Shown here piece after piece: positions 11,938 through 24,299 of a DNA stretch of 64,000 nucleotides. The notes beneath the pieces are model-generated. The model worked only from the letters and a program-made list of their open reading frames with translations, did not search any database and had not been told where the DNA came from. Source of the stretch: Diadema setosum (taxonomy: Eukaryota > Echinodermata > Echinoidea > Diadematoida > Diadematidae). Where the stretch lies: contig CM067076.1 of NCBI GenBank assembly GCA_033980235.1, positions 36,199,709 to 36,263,708 of the forward strand. Reading direction: 5' to 3'. The first letter of the stretch is position 1; each line of letters opens with the position of its first letter. The position numbers and the translations under genes are program-made.

Positions 11938-12045
11938 TTACCCTTGTCGGCAAGTTCACGCGTGGTGTTACCCTTGTCGGCAAGTTTTACCCTTGTCGGC
12001 AATTGCTTCTTCAAACCGCACGCTTGTCGGGGCCGACAAGGGTGA
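11938..12045. promoter_or_regulatory. Array of CTTGTCGGCAAG boxes
   Basis: ACCCTTGTCGGCAA occurs at 11940, 11970 and 11989. It is followed at 12023-12040 by an inverted pair, CTTGTCGG-GG-CCGACAAG. That makes five half-sites in about 105 bases, roughly 0.6 kb upstream of the candidate Myb-like first exon. It resembles a homotypic binding-site cluster, but a short tandem repeat is equally possible. Confidence 0.5.
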
Positions 12046-12049
12046 TATA

Positions 12050-13720
12050 CGCTGGCGAGATCCCTGACTACCTTACCTGTGTAAATTGGCAATCTTTGCC
12101 ATACAACTATTTCTATTATGACATTTCATATTTAAAAGATATAGGCCTACATGCAAGTCGTCAGCACAGATTTGTTATCTGTACATTGTATATCACATCA
12201 CATTACTGTGAGAGCAGTTTCTACATGTAGCACATTTGCAATTAAAACCTGTGCTCATGATGCAACACCAAATGCAAATCTTCATGCAAAGATAAAAGAA
12301 AATGTAAGGTCAGTGTACCCTGGTACACACAACTTCTAATGTAGGTCCCATGTACACATGCAATTCATATGTACACATGAAATTTGTATATGTATGCATG
12401 GTAGTATAACGTACAGTGTAAGTGTAGGGATTTACTTTGAACCATTTATTATAAGTGTATCCCCCTTCTGTTATAACAGGTACCACCCCTCTACACATAA
12501 ATACGTCAACCCACACATACAGTAGTATTCACATTTACATTCATCCACGCATCCCACCTATCACAGACACACCACATATCACATGACATTTTCCACTCTT
12601 TCACTTCTCACCCATTGTTCCCTGTAATACTGAAATCATGCCTAAATCACCCACGCCTACACACCATTTACATATTATGAATATTTAGTTTTAACCTTTG
12701 TTTCCTTATTTGCATGTTTTGTTATGTTGATTTTGTGTATGAATATTTGTTACAACCCACATTTACATGTAAACCCATGCCAAATTATGTGTAGAATAAA
12801 CTGGCTACAAGTTAGGTAGCCAAGGGACTCCTTCCAAGTAACATGTGTGCTGCCCTAGTTTGCTTTAAGTGTGACGAGTGCTAGAGAGCTAAGCGAACCC
12901 GAGCCCTTACATAAGAAATGTGTTAGATTTTTATTCACTGAAATATCAGAACAAGATATTTATACCTGTGTAGGTCTAATTGTTAAGCATCAATTTACCA
13001 CTGAGAAAAAAATGTGTTCTGATGATAAAAACCTAATCAGGGTTCTAGATAAAACTGAGTGAATGTTGGCCTATGTGGAAATAATTGACTTGAACAGATC
13101 ATTTCTTGTGTCTTTTCACCTTGTAGGTGAACGAGACATATTGCATCATGCGTGGTTGCATTGCATGATGAATAAGAAAATGTGTAAGGTAGCCTCAGAA
13201 ATTGCTGGATTAGTTATTAGACTATTACAGACTATTACTAGAAGACTGAAAATGATCTGATTCCCAACATTTTTGTGTGTATCTGTGAAATAATTCCAAT
13301 TAACCCTATTCATACAGAAAAAAAGGTAGGCCTAAGCCATACCAATGACCAATTTTCTAACCTATTCAGTGCATGTGTCAGTTGTGAAGAAAATCATCCA
13401 CAATAAATGTTACAACCAAGTCACATTTGAAATTACGAATACATGACAAGTTGTACCAGTAATAAAAATGAACTATTGGTTAGATCCAACGCAAGTTTAG
13501 ATATAACATGGTACCTGGTACTTCTCTAGCCTACTTGTGTTTCAAATCTTTGAAGAACTATAAAAAAAAAAAAAAAATGGGTTTGCCATGAAGATTGCAT
13601 TTCTTGACAATATGCATGAAAAGTTTAAGATATGTATTGAATTACATGTACATGTAATAACACAACCCGTTTGTGTTTCGTGTAATTGTAATCAATAATT
13701 GAGATTTCGTTGATTTTTTT
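12050..13720. other. Intergenic, no gene recognised
   Basis: Low-complexity CA-rich stretch at 12490-12670 and scattered short open frames (two abutting at 12871-13260) without family resemblance. I see no supported feature. Confidence 0.4.
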
Positions 13721-13724
13721 TTTT

Positions 13725-13891
13725 CTACGTAGCCCGACCAGGTCACCAGACGCCGTGCGAAGCAAGCACGGTAGCACTGTAACTGCGTACTGGGCTGTGT
13801 CCTTACCCGGAAAAGTTTCTACGTACAGCTACACAGGCACAGCCCAGTCGATCGCTGTATAAATAGCCCGGCGTCTGGTCGGGCTACGTAG
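13725..13891. mobile_element. Short foldback element ending CTACGTAGCCCGACCAG
   Basis: The left end CTACGTAGCCCGACCAG pairs with CTGGTCGGGCTACGTAG at the right end. The inner CAGACGCCGTG and CGGCGTCTG also pair. The total is 167 bases, non-coding. A diverged piece (TACGTACAGCGACTGGGCTG) recurs near 40092. Confidence 0.65.
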
Positions 13892-14570
13892 TACCGCGTT
13901 CACCTATCCCGCTTTCGGTACTCGTACTTCTCAATGAAGAATCTTGTAATGGAGTTTGATGGCTTTTAGGACACGTAGCCTACCGAGTCTTCCGACGATA
14001 GAACTATCTCTCATAGTATCTTGGAAGAAGGACATGTGAATCAGAATCGGAGGATCTAGGAGTCCTTTGATTTTAGGTTAGCGCTCTCATCAAATGAAAA
14101 CACAACGCGAACTCATACACTCGTACATGTACATGCAGCATGCAAGATCGTACAGCAAGCTAGCTAGCTCTCGAGCTTGCACTGCTGCGAGTTATGGCAA
14201 GTGATGCGGCCAGCGCTCGCCGCCGGGGCCGCGCCCATAGGCACAGCCAGCCGGCGTCAGAGCTAGCTTGCTCTAACTAACGTGCTCTAACTACTAGTAC
14301 AGCAGTTCCGCAGCTCACTCGGCATGTTGGCTTGATTTCGCTGTAAGTTGGCTTGATGTCCGCAGTCAACAAGCAGTATTCCGCAATTCAAATACGTATC
14401 GCCATCGTATCGAAGGATCTTTTTCCAGAAAAGTATGTTTTGTTTTTCGCTTTTTAAAACATTTGAGAAGATTTCGATTTCCAAGATATTTTGACACATG
14501 TTAAGTTAAATATCTACCTTTCATTTTATACCCAAAACACCTTCTCTTTCACATGTTTTGCACAACCGAA
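13892..14570. other. Intergenic, no gene recognised
   Basis: Includes a CpG-rich patch near 14200-14270 (GCCGCCGGGGCCGCGCCC). No exon or RNA gene could be supported. Confidence 0.4.
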
Positions 14571-14571
14571 C

Positions 14572-14750
14572 ACTCCTCCCCAGGCCCTTTAAGTCTTTCT
14601 TGGTATGGGAGGTCCTTGATTTCGCGAACCAATTTGGTTGCCTTCTGCTGGACTCTTTCAATTTTCATTGCATCTTCTTTGTACCTGTTGTGCCATAGAA
14701 CACTTCCATATTCTAGGTGTGGTCGAATGATGATGATGATGATGATGATG
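14572..14750 (-). pseudogene. CR1-like LINE fragment abutting an ATG microsatellite
   Basis: The minus strand reads RPHLEYGSVLWHNRYKED, IERVQQKATKLV and DLPYQERLK, the conserved 'RPxLEYxxxxW ... ERVQxxATKLV ... LPYxERL' block of CR1-type reverse transcriptase C-termini. Directly upstream is an (ATG)8 run at 14727-14750, read as isoleucines in the same frame. Only about 50 residues remain. Confidence 0.85.
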
Positions 14751-14799
14751 TTCTCCTTTGAAGAATGCAAAGCGTTCTTTTACGGGAGTGTGTAGCAGC

Positions 14800-17444
14800 A
14801 CGTACCCCGTTAGTCTGACTATAAGTCACCGGCCGAGAGAGGGAGCTATTTCAATCGGTATTATATAATCATGTTACTCTCTCCGGACGCTCCCCGATGG
14901 CAAAAGAAGAGCTAATTTTTGCTGACCAGTCCTTTGACCACGGTTATGTGAAAAGGTACACGTAGGCTTGATATCCCATAATACTTGCCACGTAGCCCCC
15001 TTCTCCTAACATTAACCGTGGTCATAGCTCTTACTCACACTCTGGCTCCTCAACCTCCGAAGGAGATGGACATAGACCATCGCTCTCCTACGTACGATAC
15101 AAAAGGGAGATGTAATATTATACATGTACTTTCCAGAGTCAAGTCCATCCCTTATTGAGGCGGTTTTACATTGTATAGTAAGGGTACTAGGTCTCGCGCG
15201 GGGACGTAATGATCGCGCATAGCGTAACTGCGTATAGAAATTAAGCATTAAATACGCATAAGACTAAGCGCAAAATTTGCCGATACGCCCATGGAATAAA
15301 CATACCTGACAACCGCTAAAAATGAGAAGGAAGCAGGTAAGAAATTTAGATTTCAAACAAATTTTTCACTAAATTTCCAATTTTTTGGAACAAATTTTTC
15401 ACTAAATTTCCAATTTTTTACGTTATAATTTACCTACCTTAGCTTAAAATTTTTTTTTAAGGATGTTGTAGCCAAGACTTGTCGTCTCGCTTGTCTCGTT
15501 CGTATGATCGTAGCCGATAGAATTCGTATTTTGTTCGATCGATCGTTTATAATAATCTGCGAAAGCCGAAGCACGTTCAGCCGCAGAGAGGGGCAGACAC
15601 TTTCACGCATGAAACTACATAGGGCAGCTGCGCGATCTTGCATACATACCCCGAGAAGGTGAACGCATAAAAAAAAGTCCGACATACAAACGGCGACGGC
15701 GCACTACTCCGTCATCGTATCATCAGGAGATTCTGGGAGGTGATTTTTCTGCATTTTCGTGATATTCATTGAGAAATTCAGGTACGATTATGGAATAACT
15801 TCTATTATAAGAGCATTTCAAATTTTCGTGCGCGATATCTAGACCCCTCAACCATACTATAATTCTTGGAGTTCATGCATGCCTATTTTACACCACATCA
15901 GTGAGGTGCATGTTTCAAGCCACATTAATTCTAAATAGTTGTGGAACAATTACGTAAGAGGAGTTGCCTTCCTGTCATATTTGCGGACGCTGCATGAGGC
16001 TTGCATCAGAGCTCATCATCTCGCATCTCCTCTCATCGTCAACCCCGTCGTCAATGACTAAGGATGAACTTCATCCATGTCCAGCTCACGACGAATTAGC
16101 GTAAATATATTGTGAATCTCCAAGTTGGGATCGCATCCTGAACAATCGATGTCAACGCTATTGATGTGAGTGCCGGGCGACGAACACCGGTCCCGTTCCA
16201 GACAGTGTACACGTCAGCATCCGGAGCTCATCGTGGCAGTGCGCACTGCAGTTCGCGATCGCGATTGAGGTCCCCTTTGGAGAGTGACGTGGCCGCTATT
16301 TCACCCTGGAAGCGACTTGGGACTCTGTTCGGACTGTCGCGGTGGTTCGTAACTTATGCACCCTTTTATTTGTATGACCGCTCCTAATAATTATAACCAC
16401 ATGTATATGTCCCCTCAATATTTTAAGACCTCCTTTTAAACGCTTTGACCACATATAATTTGGTGTAATTGCTCATGGAGAGTCGTATATAACCAATACA
16501 CTGATTAATTCATATTCTGGGGGAAATACCCTATAATTATCACCTGCGTGTGATATAATGATGTACACGACAATAAAGCGTGTATACTATTGAAACTTAA
16601 ATATTCTGTTGTCAACGCCCGTTATTACAATTATAGTAAATCGAGTGGAATCATAACTCGAGACGTTGGAATATGGCTGTATGATGAGAGTGTGTTTGGT
16701 GTGTATTTTGTTACATAGGGCCTAACGATAATGATAATTATCTTGCCACGTTTAACACGTTCTGAGGCCTACCTTCCAACAAGTGCTTGTTACACCTCCA
16801 GGCATACTATACTAACGGTTAGCATGGTTTAGGCCATAGGCTAGACATGATCTACATGTATAACTTTTTATAGCCTATAGGCCTACTATAGTTAACGTCT
16901 TGTTGGCCTATTAGTATTAGGATCTATGGGGTGGGGAACGCTTCACGTTCGTTTGGGCTAGTCATAGGAAAAAAAGTGGAGCCAAAAGGGCTTAGCTTAC
17001 GTTACGAGTTATACGGGATGTCACTATCGAAAACACTAACCATGCTAACAGTCAGTAACACAGTATCCTCTAGTCGTCAGTAGCCTAACATTGTACATAC
17101 TGTATGTCAATATGGAAAGGAGCATCATCAACAAAACATTAGTATACCGGTACTTACATGAACTTCAATTACTAAGGTGTAAATTCAATCTGCAATTAGA
17201 ACAGCTTTTCCTAGCCCCTTGAAATTAAACTCCGCGCGTTTCGACTACTAAGTACTAGTAATCTATTCCTTTATTATGTTTCGTACATGGCGCGCCGGCG
17301 GCTGCTAAGAACCGCGCTGAGCTACCAAAGAGTACTGCATGCTATACTGTATTATGTGCAGTTGCAGCTTACGTGATAGAAGCGCGCGCACGCATAGAAG
17401 CGCACTAAAAAATCGCGCGAGCTATCTGGCCGCGCGCGCCATCG
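14800..17444. other. Intergenic flank left of element FB-A
   Basis: A 41-base direct duplication (ACAAATTTTTCACTAAATTT word) lies at 15358-15420. CpG-rich patches occur at 16160-16300 and 17280-17444, the latter with GGCCGCGCGCGCCATCGCC just before the element. No exon could be assigned. Confidence 0.45.
17280..17444 (+). promoter_or_regulatory. CpG-rich block, possible displaced NudC promoter
   Basis: Rich in CpG (GAAGCGCGCGCACGC, GGCCGCGCGCGCC). It would lie within about 75-240 bases of the NudC start codon if the FB-A element (17456-34017) were absent. This is inference from the geometry; no transcript data are available. Confidence 0.35.
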
Positions 17445-17455
17445 CCACAAAAATG
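17445..17455 (+). repeat. Left target-site duplication of FB-A
   Basis: CCACAAAAATG immediately left of the inverted repeat. It matches CCACAAAAAATG at 34018-34029 except for one A. Confidence 0.65.
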
Positions 17456-17656
17456 GTAGGCACTTAAGAGGCGAGAATGCTCTGCGGGAAGTAGTTTCAC
17501 CAAAGGTCACAGATTATTAATTATTCATGAGCTGGCGCAGTGACTGCCGAAGCCTATTGAATATGTATGAGGTGGGAGATTCCCTTTTCCCTGCGTTATA
17601 AACGTACACCACCGAGTGTACGTCATGTAAACACATTTCGCTTGCACAGTTGCAAC
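17456..17656. repeat. FB-A left outer arm, unique part
   Basis: Inverted match to 33817-34017, differing at only a handful of positions (for example CTTAAGAGG against CTTATGAGG). It ends in GTTGCAAC, where the hAT-like element is inserted. Confidence 0.85.
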
Positions 17657-17671
17657 CAAGGGCGCCGGAAG

Positions 17672-17708
<37 letters not shown>

Positions 17709-17969
17709 GGGTGGCACTTGCCCCCCCAAACAAAATGTTGGGGGGGCAAAACGAGTTTTTGCCCCCCCCCCCCAAAGTGCCCCCCTGTAACAAATAATTA
17801 ATCACTGATTTAAAGACCAAAATGAACAACAAAGGCATATTTCTAGTCTAAATATTGTAATTTCATACTGAAAATGCAAAAATTTTCGCCCCTAACGGGT
17901 CGAAGATTATAATACACTAACAACATACATTATTCAAATTCATGAAATTCTTCCGTCGAGATGTTTTCA

Positions 17970-18117
17970 TTGCAACTGATTGACAAATTGCCCTACATCG
18001 ACGTAAATAAGCACTGCAGTGCTTATTTACGTCTAACAAAATTGCCCTACATCGACGTAAATAAGCACTGCAGTGCTTATTTACGTCGATGTAGGGCAAT
18101 TTGTCAATCAGTTGCAA
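17970..18117. repeat. 148-base palindrome with an internally duplicated 34-base palindrome
   Basis: The outer arms TTGCAACTGATTGACAAATT and its complement face each other. Inside are two copies (18000-18033 and 18054-18087) of a perfect palindrome centred on AGCACTGCAGTGCT. The right edge carries GTTGCAAC, the same octamer as the target duplication of the host hAT-like element. Confidence 0.85.
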
Positions 18118-18364
18118 CATGCATTATTGTATCTATACACTAATAGTAACTTATGAGTAAATTTAGTGTATAGATGGTAGCCTCGTGTCCTCGAGTGTGC
18201 CCGCTGATAAACCTCACACATTTTATTTTCTTCTTTGCTTTCTAGCAGTCTAAGAATATTTTTTATTGTCCGAACGATGCGATCACGTTTAAGCTTTTAA
18301 TGAGTACATTTCAGATAAATTGCAAAGTAAAAGTGGCTCGCTCGTTCTGCCCGTACTTACAGAA

Positions 18365-19225
18365 AAATGAAAAGTTTTCATAAGTTATTATCATAGTCCT
18401 TCGCAGTGATTTCTTTTACTATGTTTAATTCCTCAGAAATTTAATTTAAAATGCTCTATAAAAGCGACTTTTATACTCTGTTTCTACAAAAAGTCCCTAC
18501 CGTGGGAGGGGGTATCCCCCCTCCCCCGCTCGGTCGCTTCGCTCCCTCGACGAGGATCTCACACCATCACATAATATACCCCCGTATGTTAAGATCATAA
18601 TCCTTCAAACTGATTTTTTCAACATGTTAATTCCCTAGAAATTTGCTTTTAAATGTTCTATTAAACGCGACTTTTATACTATGTTTTTACAAAAAGTCCC
18701 TATACCACCGTGGGAGGGGGTATCCCCCTCCCACACCCTTCCCCCGCTCGGTCGCTTCGCTCTCTCGCCGAGGATCTCGCACCATCACATTATTAATGTA
18801 CTCCCGTATGTTATGACCATAGTCCTTCCAACTGATTTTTTCAATATGTTCATTCCCTAGAAATTTGCTTTAAATTCTCTATAAACGCGACTTTTATACT
18901 CTGTTTTTACAAAAAGTCCCTACCGTGGGAGGGGGTATCCCCCCACCCACACCCTCCCCAGCTCGGTCGCTTCGCTCCCTCGCCGAGGATCTCACACAAT
19001 CACTTTATTGTGTACTATGTAATAATCATAGTCCTTCGCACTGATTATTTTTCACTGTTTAATTCCTTAGAAATTTGCTTTTAATGGTCTATAAACGCGA
19101 CTTTTGTACCCTGTTTTACAAAAGCTCCCTACAGTGAAGGGGGGGGGGGGGATATCTCCCTTTCCACCCCCCCCCCCCCCCCGCTCGCTCGCTTCGCTCC
19201 CGCGCCGAGGATCTCACATCGTCAC
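18365..19225. repeat. Four tandem units of about 215 bases inside the hAT-like element
   Basis: GCTCGGTCGCTTCGCT or a close variant recurs near 18529, 18747, 18961 and 19183, each followed by GAGGATCTCACACCATCAC and preceded by AAAAGTCCCTACCGTGGGAG. A further single piece in reverse orientation is at 39205-39290. Confidence 0.85.
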
Positions 19226-19302
19226 ATACATGTAAATGTGCCCCCCGTTGAGATTTTGCCCCCCCAAAACCAGAAGTGTTCCGGCGCGCTTGGTTGCAAC
19301 AG

Positions 19303-19305
19303 TAT

Positions 19306-19382
<77 letters not shown>

Positions 19383-19405
19383 TGTGTCTGTGTGTCTGTG
19401 TGTCT
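19303..19405. repeat. (GT)n microsatellite of the FB-A left arm
   Basis: Mostly GT dinucleotides with rare GA and CT. The right arm has the matching (CA)n at 33765-33812. Confidence 0.95.
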
Positions 19406-19689
19406 GTCACTCACTCGAGGGCTTTCCATCGACGACTCACCCTTGTTGACATCCCACATACTCTGTACAAACATGGTTTGATGATGAGTTTGATCATCAT
19501 TGTGGTAGGTGCTTTTGAAGGGGGGGGGGGGGTTAAGAAGATTTCTTCAGATATTTAATACTTTTAGTAGTTGTTAATTTTTTTCTTTGGGGGGGGGGTG
19601 AGTGGGTAGAATGGGCTAGATCAGAAAACACAGTAGAGTACACTCAATGAAATCAGTCATTCTTGGAAGTTAAAAATGATTATCTCGTG

Positions 19690-22600
19690 TCTTAGTATCA
19701 AGTGCTCTTCTTATGCCTATGCGTTATACACATAAAACGAGGCGACAGTAGAGTGTGGTGAGGCGACAGTAGAGTGCGGTTTGGTCATATTGGTGAATTT
19801 ACCGATGAACTTGAATTTTTAATATTTATTATTTTTAGTAGAGTGACAAACAAAGCCCCTGGAGCCGAAACTCGTGTCTTTTGATGTGATTCGATGCTTG
19901 AAAATGACAATATCTTAGTATCAAGTGCTCTTCTACTGCCTATGCGTTATACACATAAAACGAGGCGACAGTAGAGTGTGGTGAGGCGACAGTAGAGTGC
20001 GGTTTGGTCATATTGGTGAATTTACCGATGAACTTGAATTTTTAACATTAATTATTTTTAGTAGAGTGACAAATAAAGCCCCTGGAGCCGAAACTCATGT
20101 CTTTTGATGTGATTTGATGCTTGAAAATGACAATATCTTAGTATCAAGTGCTCTTCTACTGCCTATGCGTTATACACAGAAAACGAGGCGACAGTAGAGT
20201 GTGGTGAGGCGACAGTAGAGTGCGGTTTGGTCATATTGGTGAATTTACCGATGAACTTGAATTTTTAATATCAATTATTTTTAGTAGATTAACAAACAAG
20301 GCCCCTGGAGCCGAAACTCATGTCTTTTGATGTGATTCGATGCTTGAAAATGACAATATCTTAGTATCAAGTGCTCTTCTACTGCCTATGCGTTATACAC
20401 AGAAAACGAGGCGACAGTAGAGTGTGGTGAGGCGACAGTAGAGTGCGGTTTGGTCATATTGGTGAATTTACCGATGAACTTGAATTTTTAATATCAATTA
20501 TTTTTAGAAGAGTGACAAACAAAGCCCCTGGAGCCGAAACTTATGTCTTTTGATGTGATTAGACCGTTAAAAATGACAATATCTTAGTATGATGCCTATG
20601 CGTTATGTATACACATAAAACGAGGCGACAGTAGAGTGTGGTGAGGCGACAGTAGAGTGCGGTTTGTTCATATTGGTGAATTTACCGATGAACTTGAATT
20701 TTTAATATTTATTATTTTTAGTAGAGTGACAAACAAAGCCCCTGGAGCCGAAACTCATGTCTTTTGATGTGATTCGATGCTTGAAAATGACAATATCTTA
20801 GTATCAAGTGCTCTTCTATTGCCTATGCGTTATACACAGAAAACGAGGCGACAGTAGAGTGTGGTGAGGCGACAGTAGAGTGCGGTTTGGTCATATTGGT
20901 GAATTTACCGATGAACTTGAATTTTTAACATTAATTATTTTTAGTAGAGTGACAAATAAAGCCCCTGGAGCCGAAACTCATGTCTTTTGATGTGATTTGA
21001 TGCTTGAAAATGACAATATCTTAGTATCAAGTGCTCTTCTACTGCCTATGCGTTATACACAGAAAACGAGGCGACAGTAGAGTGTGGTGAGGCGACAGTA
21101 GAGTGCGGTTTGGTCATATTGGTGAATTTACCGATGAACTTGAATTTTTAATATCAATTATTTTTAGTAGAGTGACAAACAAAGCCCCTGGAGCCGAAAC
21201 TTATGTCTTTTGATGTGATTCGATGCTTGAAAATGACAATATCTTAGTATGATGCCTATGCGTTATACACATAAAACGAGGCGACAGTAGAGTGTGGTGA
21301 GGCGACAGTAGAGTGCGGTTTGGTCATATTGGTGAATTTACCGATGAACTTGAATTTTTAACATTAATTATTCTTAGTAGAGTGACAAACAAAGCCCGTG
21401 GAGCCGAAACTCATGTCTTTTGATGTGATTCGATGCTTGAAAATGACAATATCTTAGTATCAAGAGTGCTCTTCTACTGCCTATGCGTTATACACAGAAA
21501 ACGAGGCGACAGTAGATTGTTGTGAGGCGACAGTAGAGTGCGGTTTGGTCATATTGGTGAATTTACCGATGAACTTGAATTTTTAATATTTATTATTTTT
21601 AGTAGAGTGACAAACAAAGCCCCTGGAGCCGAAACTCATGTCTTTTGATGTGATTTGATGCTTGAAAATGACAATATCTTAGTATCAAGTGCTCTTCTAC
21701 TGCCTATGCGTTATACACAGAAAACGAGGCGACAGTAGAGTGTGGTGAGGCGACAGTAGAGTGCGGTTTGGTCATATTGGTGAATTTACCGATGAACTTG
21801 AATTTTTAATATCAATTATTTTTAGTAGATTAACAAACAAGGCCCCTGGAGCCGAAACTCATGTCTTTTGATGTGATTCGATGCTTGAAAATGACAATAT
21901 CTTAGTATCAAGTGCTCTTCTACTGCCTATGCGTTATACACAGAAAACGAGGCGACAGTAGAGTGTGGTGAGGCGACAGTAGAGTGCGGTTTGGTCATAT
22001 TGGTGAATTTACCGATGAACTTGAATTTTTAATATCAATTATTTTTAGTAGAGTGACAAACAAAGCCCCTGGAGCCGAAACTTATGTCTTTTGATGTGAT
22101 TAGACCGTTAAAAATGACAATATCTTAGTATGATGCCTATGCGTTATACACATAAAACGAGGCGACAGTAGAGTGTGGTGAGGCGACAGTAGAGTGCGGT
22201 TTGTTCATATTGGTGAATTTACCGATGAACTTGAATTTTTAATATTTATTATTTTTAGTAGAGTGACAAACAAAGCCCCTGGAGCCGAAACTCATGTCTT
22301 TTGATGTGATTCGATGCTTGAAAATGACAATATCTTAGTATCAAGTGCTCTTCTATATTGCCTATGCGCTATACACAGAAAACGAGGCGACAGTAGAGTG
22401 TGGTGAGGCGACAGTAGAGTGCGGTTTGGTCATATTGGTGAATTTACCGATGAACTTGAATTTTTAATATCAATTATTTTTAGTAGAGTGACAAACAAAG
22501 CCCCTGGAGCCGAAACTCATGTCTTTTGATGTGATTCGATGCTTGAAAATGACAATATCTTAGTATCAAGTGCTCTTCTAACGCCTATGCGTTATACACA

Positions 22601-23480
22601 TAAAACGAGGCGAGAGTAGAGTGTGGTGAGGCGACAGTAGAGTGCGGTTTGGTCATATTGGTGAATTTACCGATGAACTTGAATTTTTAATATTAATCAT
22701 TTTTAGTAGATTAACAAACAAGGCCCCTGGAGCCGAAACTTATGTCTTTTGATGTGATTAGACCGTTAAAAATGACAATATCTTAGTATGATGCCTATGC
22801 GTAAAACGAGGCGACAGTAGAGTGTGGTGAGGCGACAGTAGAGTGCCGTTTGGTCATATTGGTGAATTTACCGATGAACTTGAATTTCTAACATTTATTA
22901 TTTTTAGTAGAGTGACAAACAAAGCCAATGGATCCGAAATTCATGTCTTTTGATGTGATTCGACGCTAGAAAATGACAATAATATCTTAGTATTAAACAT
23001 GCTCTTCTAATGCCTATGCGTAATACAAATAAAACGAGGCGACAGTAGAGTGCGGTTTGGTCATATTGGTGAATTTACCGATGAACTTGAATTTCTAACT
23101 TGAATTATATTTAGTAGAGTGACAAACAAAGCCCCTATAGCCGAAATTCATGTGTTTTGATGTGATTCGACCGTTGAAAATGACAATATATAATGCCTAT
23201 GCTTTATAGACAGAAAACGAGGCGACAGTAGAGTGATGCTAGGCGACAGTAGAGTGCGGTTTGGTCATATTGGTGAATTTATCGATGAACTTGGATTTCT
23301 ATCATTGACAATTTTTCGTAGAGTGACAAACAAAGTCCCTGGAGCCGAAACTCTTGTGTTTTGATGTGATTCGACCGTTGAAAATGTCAATTATTACATT
23401 TGTATTCATTGATATACCAATGCCTATGCGTTATATAAAAAGGCGACAGTAGACTTAGGTTCAGTCATATTGGTGACTAA
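19690..23480 (+). repeat. 223-base satellite array, left arm of FB-A (about 17 units)
   Basis: The word GAGGCGACAGTAGAGTG starts units at 19739, 19962, 20185, 20408, 20622, 20845, 21068, 21278 and on to about 23219. The usual spacing is 223, with shorter units of 201-214. Each unit has an inner direct duplication of the word. Variant units (AGATTAACAAACAAGG, then ATTAGACCGTTAAA) recur about 1541 bases apart, so a seven-unit block has been duplicated. Units decay toward the inner end after 22800. Confidence 0.95.
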
Positions 23481-23584
23481 TAAGATTGGATTTACAACAA
23501 AATATGCATGATTCTGAACATTTAAGCATGGGTTATTGCATATTTCTCTATCTCTTTCTTTTCATGAGCATATAGTGAAGTATT

Positions 23585-23910
23585 TGATAATTGATATGTC
23601 CACCACCCGCAATGACCAGCCGCCATCTCCTCCTCAAACTGTTAACTAAAATTTGTACTTGGCGCTGCTCAATGTTGGTCTATGCTCTCTGCAAGATGCG
23701 CTGAAATTCTTGCAGTGAAGTGTCATCTTTCAACTTCTTGCTCGCTTTCCACTTAATGATATCCCAAAGATTCTCTACTGGATTACAGTCAGGGGATCTT
23801 GCAGGCCAGTCCATACGTTCGATGCCATTTCCCTCAGCAAACTGATGTACAACTTGAGGGCATGATGCAAAATGCCCACAGGCACATTAATGTGATCAAC
23901 CTGAATTGGA
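23585..23910 (-). pseudogene. Tc1-like transposase C-terminal remnant
   Basis: The minus strand reads QVVHQFAEGNGIERMDWPAR, then SPDCNPVENLWDIIKWKA and TSLQEFQRILQRA, then a TAG and TNIEQRQVQ. The DWPARSPDxNPxENLWD block is the classic catalytic C-terminal motif of Tc1/mariner transposases, ending in the third acidic residue (E of ENLWD). The stop replaces the usual tryptophan, and a frameshift lies just upstream. Sequence up to about 24300 (GGGGGGAACTTACTG) may be the other end of the same element. Confidence 0.85.
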
Positions 23911-24299
23911 ATTACAAATCACATGGCTTCTACCAATATTTTCATATTGAGAAGGCCTATTGTTCAAAAAGTATGCATAACATCTGTTTAATAGGGAAGC
24001 ACATTGTACCTGAAGAAATTCCTTAGAATTACACAATTTAAAAAGATCATTTGATAACTTACATAGGAAATGTATACAATATGCTCTCTATGGCCTAAAG
24101 TGCAACTTTTTTCCCATGCATTTTGACATAAAATGCGATTTTTTACACCAATAATGATATCTGGTGGCAATGATATGCCATTCATGTTATGAGTAATGAA
24201 ATTCCTTATCCATTCCCGTTCGAAATATGAACATCCGTAAAATACTTTTTGAGATATATCCAAAAATGTTAGGGGGGAACTTACTGTTTTTTGCTGAGT

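Larger units (their letters stand above)
17657..19292. mobile_element. Non-autonomous hAT-like element nested in the FB-A left arm
   Basis: The ends are CAAGGGCGCCGGAA and, inverted, CAAGCGCGCCGGAA. An 8-base target duplication GTTGCAAC lies at 17649-17656 and 19293-19300. The 8-base duplication and the CA(A/G)GGGCG-type end are typical of hAT elements. The homologous position in the right arm (about 33811-33818) has a single GTTGCAAC and no insert, so the empty site is preserved in the same window. It contains G/C homopolymer blocks, a palindrome and four tandem units, and no transposase. Confidence 0.85.

Noticed and set aside
12871..13260. Two abutting open frames as a small gene with a read-through stop
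   Set aside because: No family resemblance, no splice context, AT-rich composition like the surroundings.
17517..17838. Proline- or glycine-rich short proteins
   Set aside because: Produced by the G/C homopolymer runs of the hAT-like element, not by coding sequence.
18529..18560. GCTCGGTCGCTTCGCTCCCTCG looked bacterial, suggesting contamination (word given by its first 16 bases elsewhere)
   Set aside because: It is part of a tandem unit inside an element with clear target duplication and recurs at 39.2 kb, so it is native repeat DNA.
19690..23480. Regularly spaced repeats suggesting a CRISPR-like array
   Set aside because: The whole 223-base unit is conserved, not just short repeats with variable spacers, and the DNA is from an animal. 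It is a satellite array.
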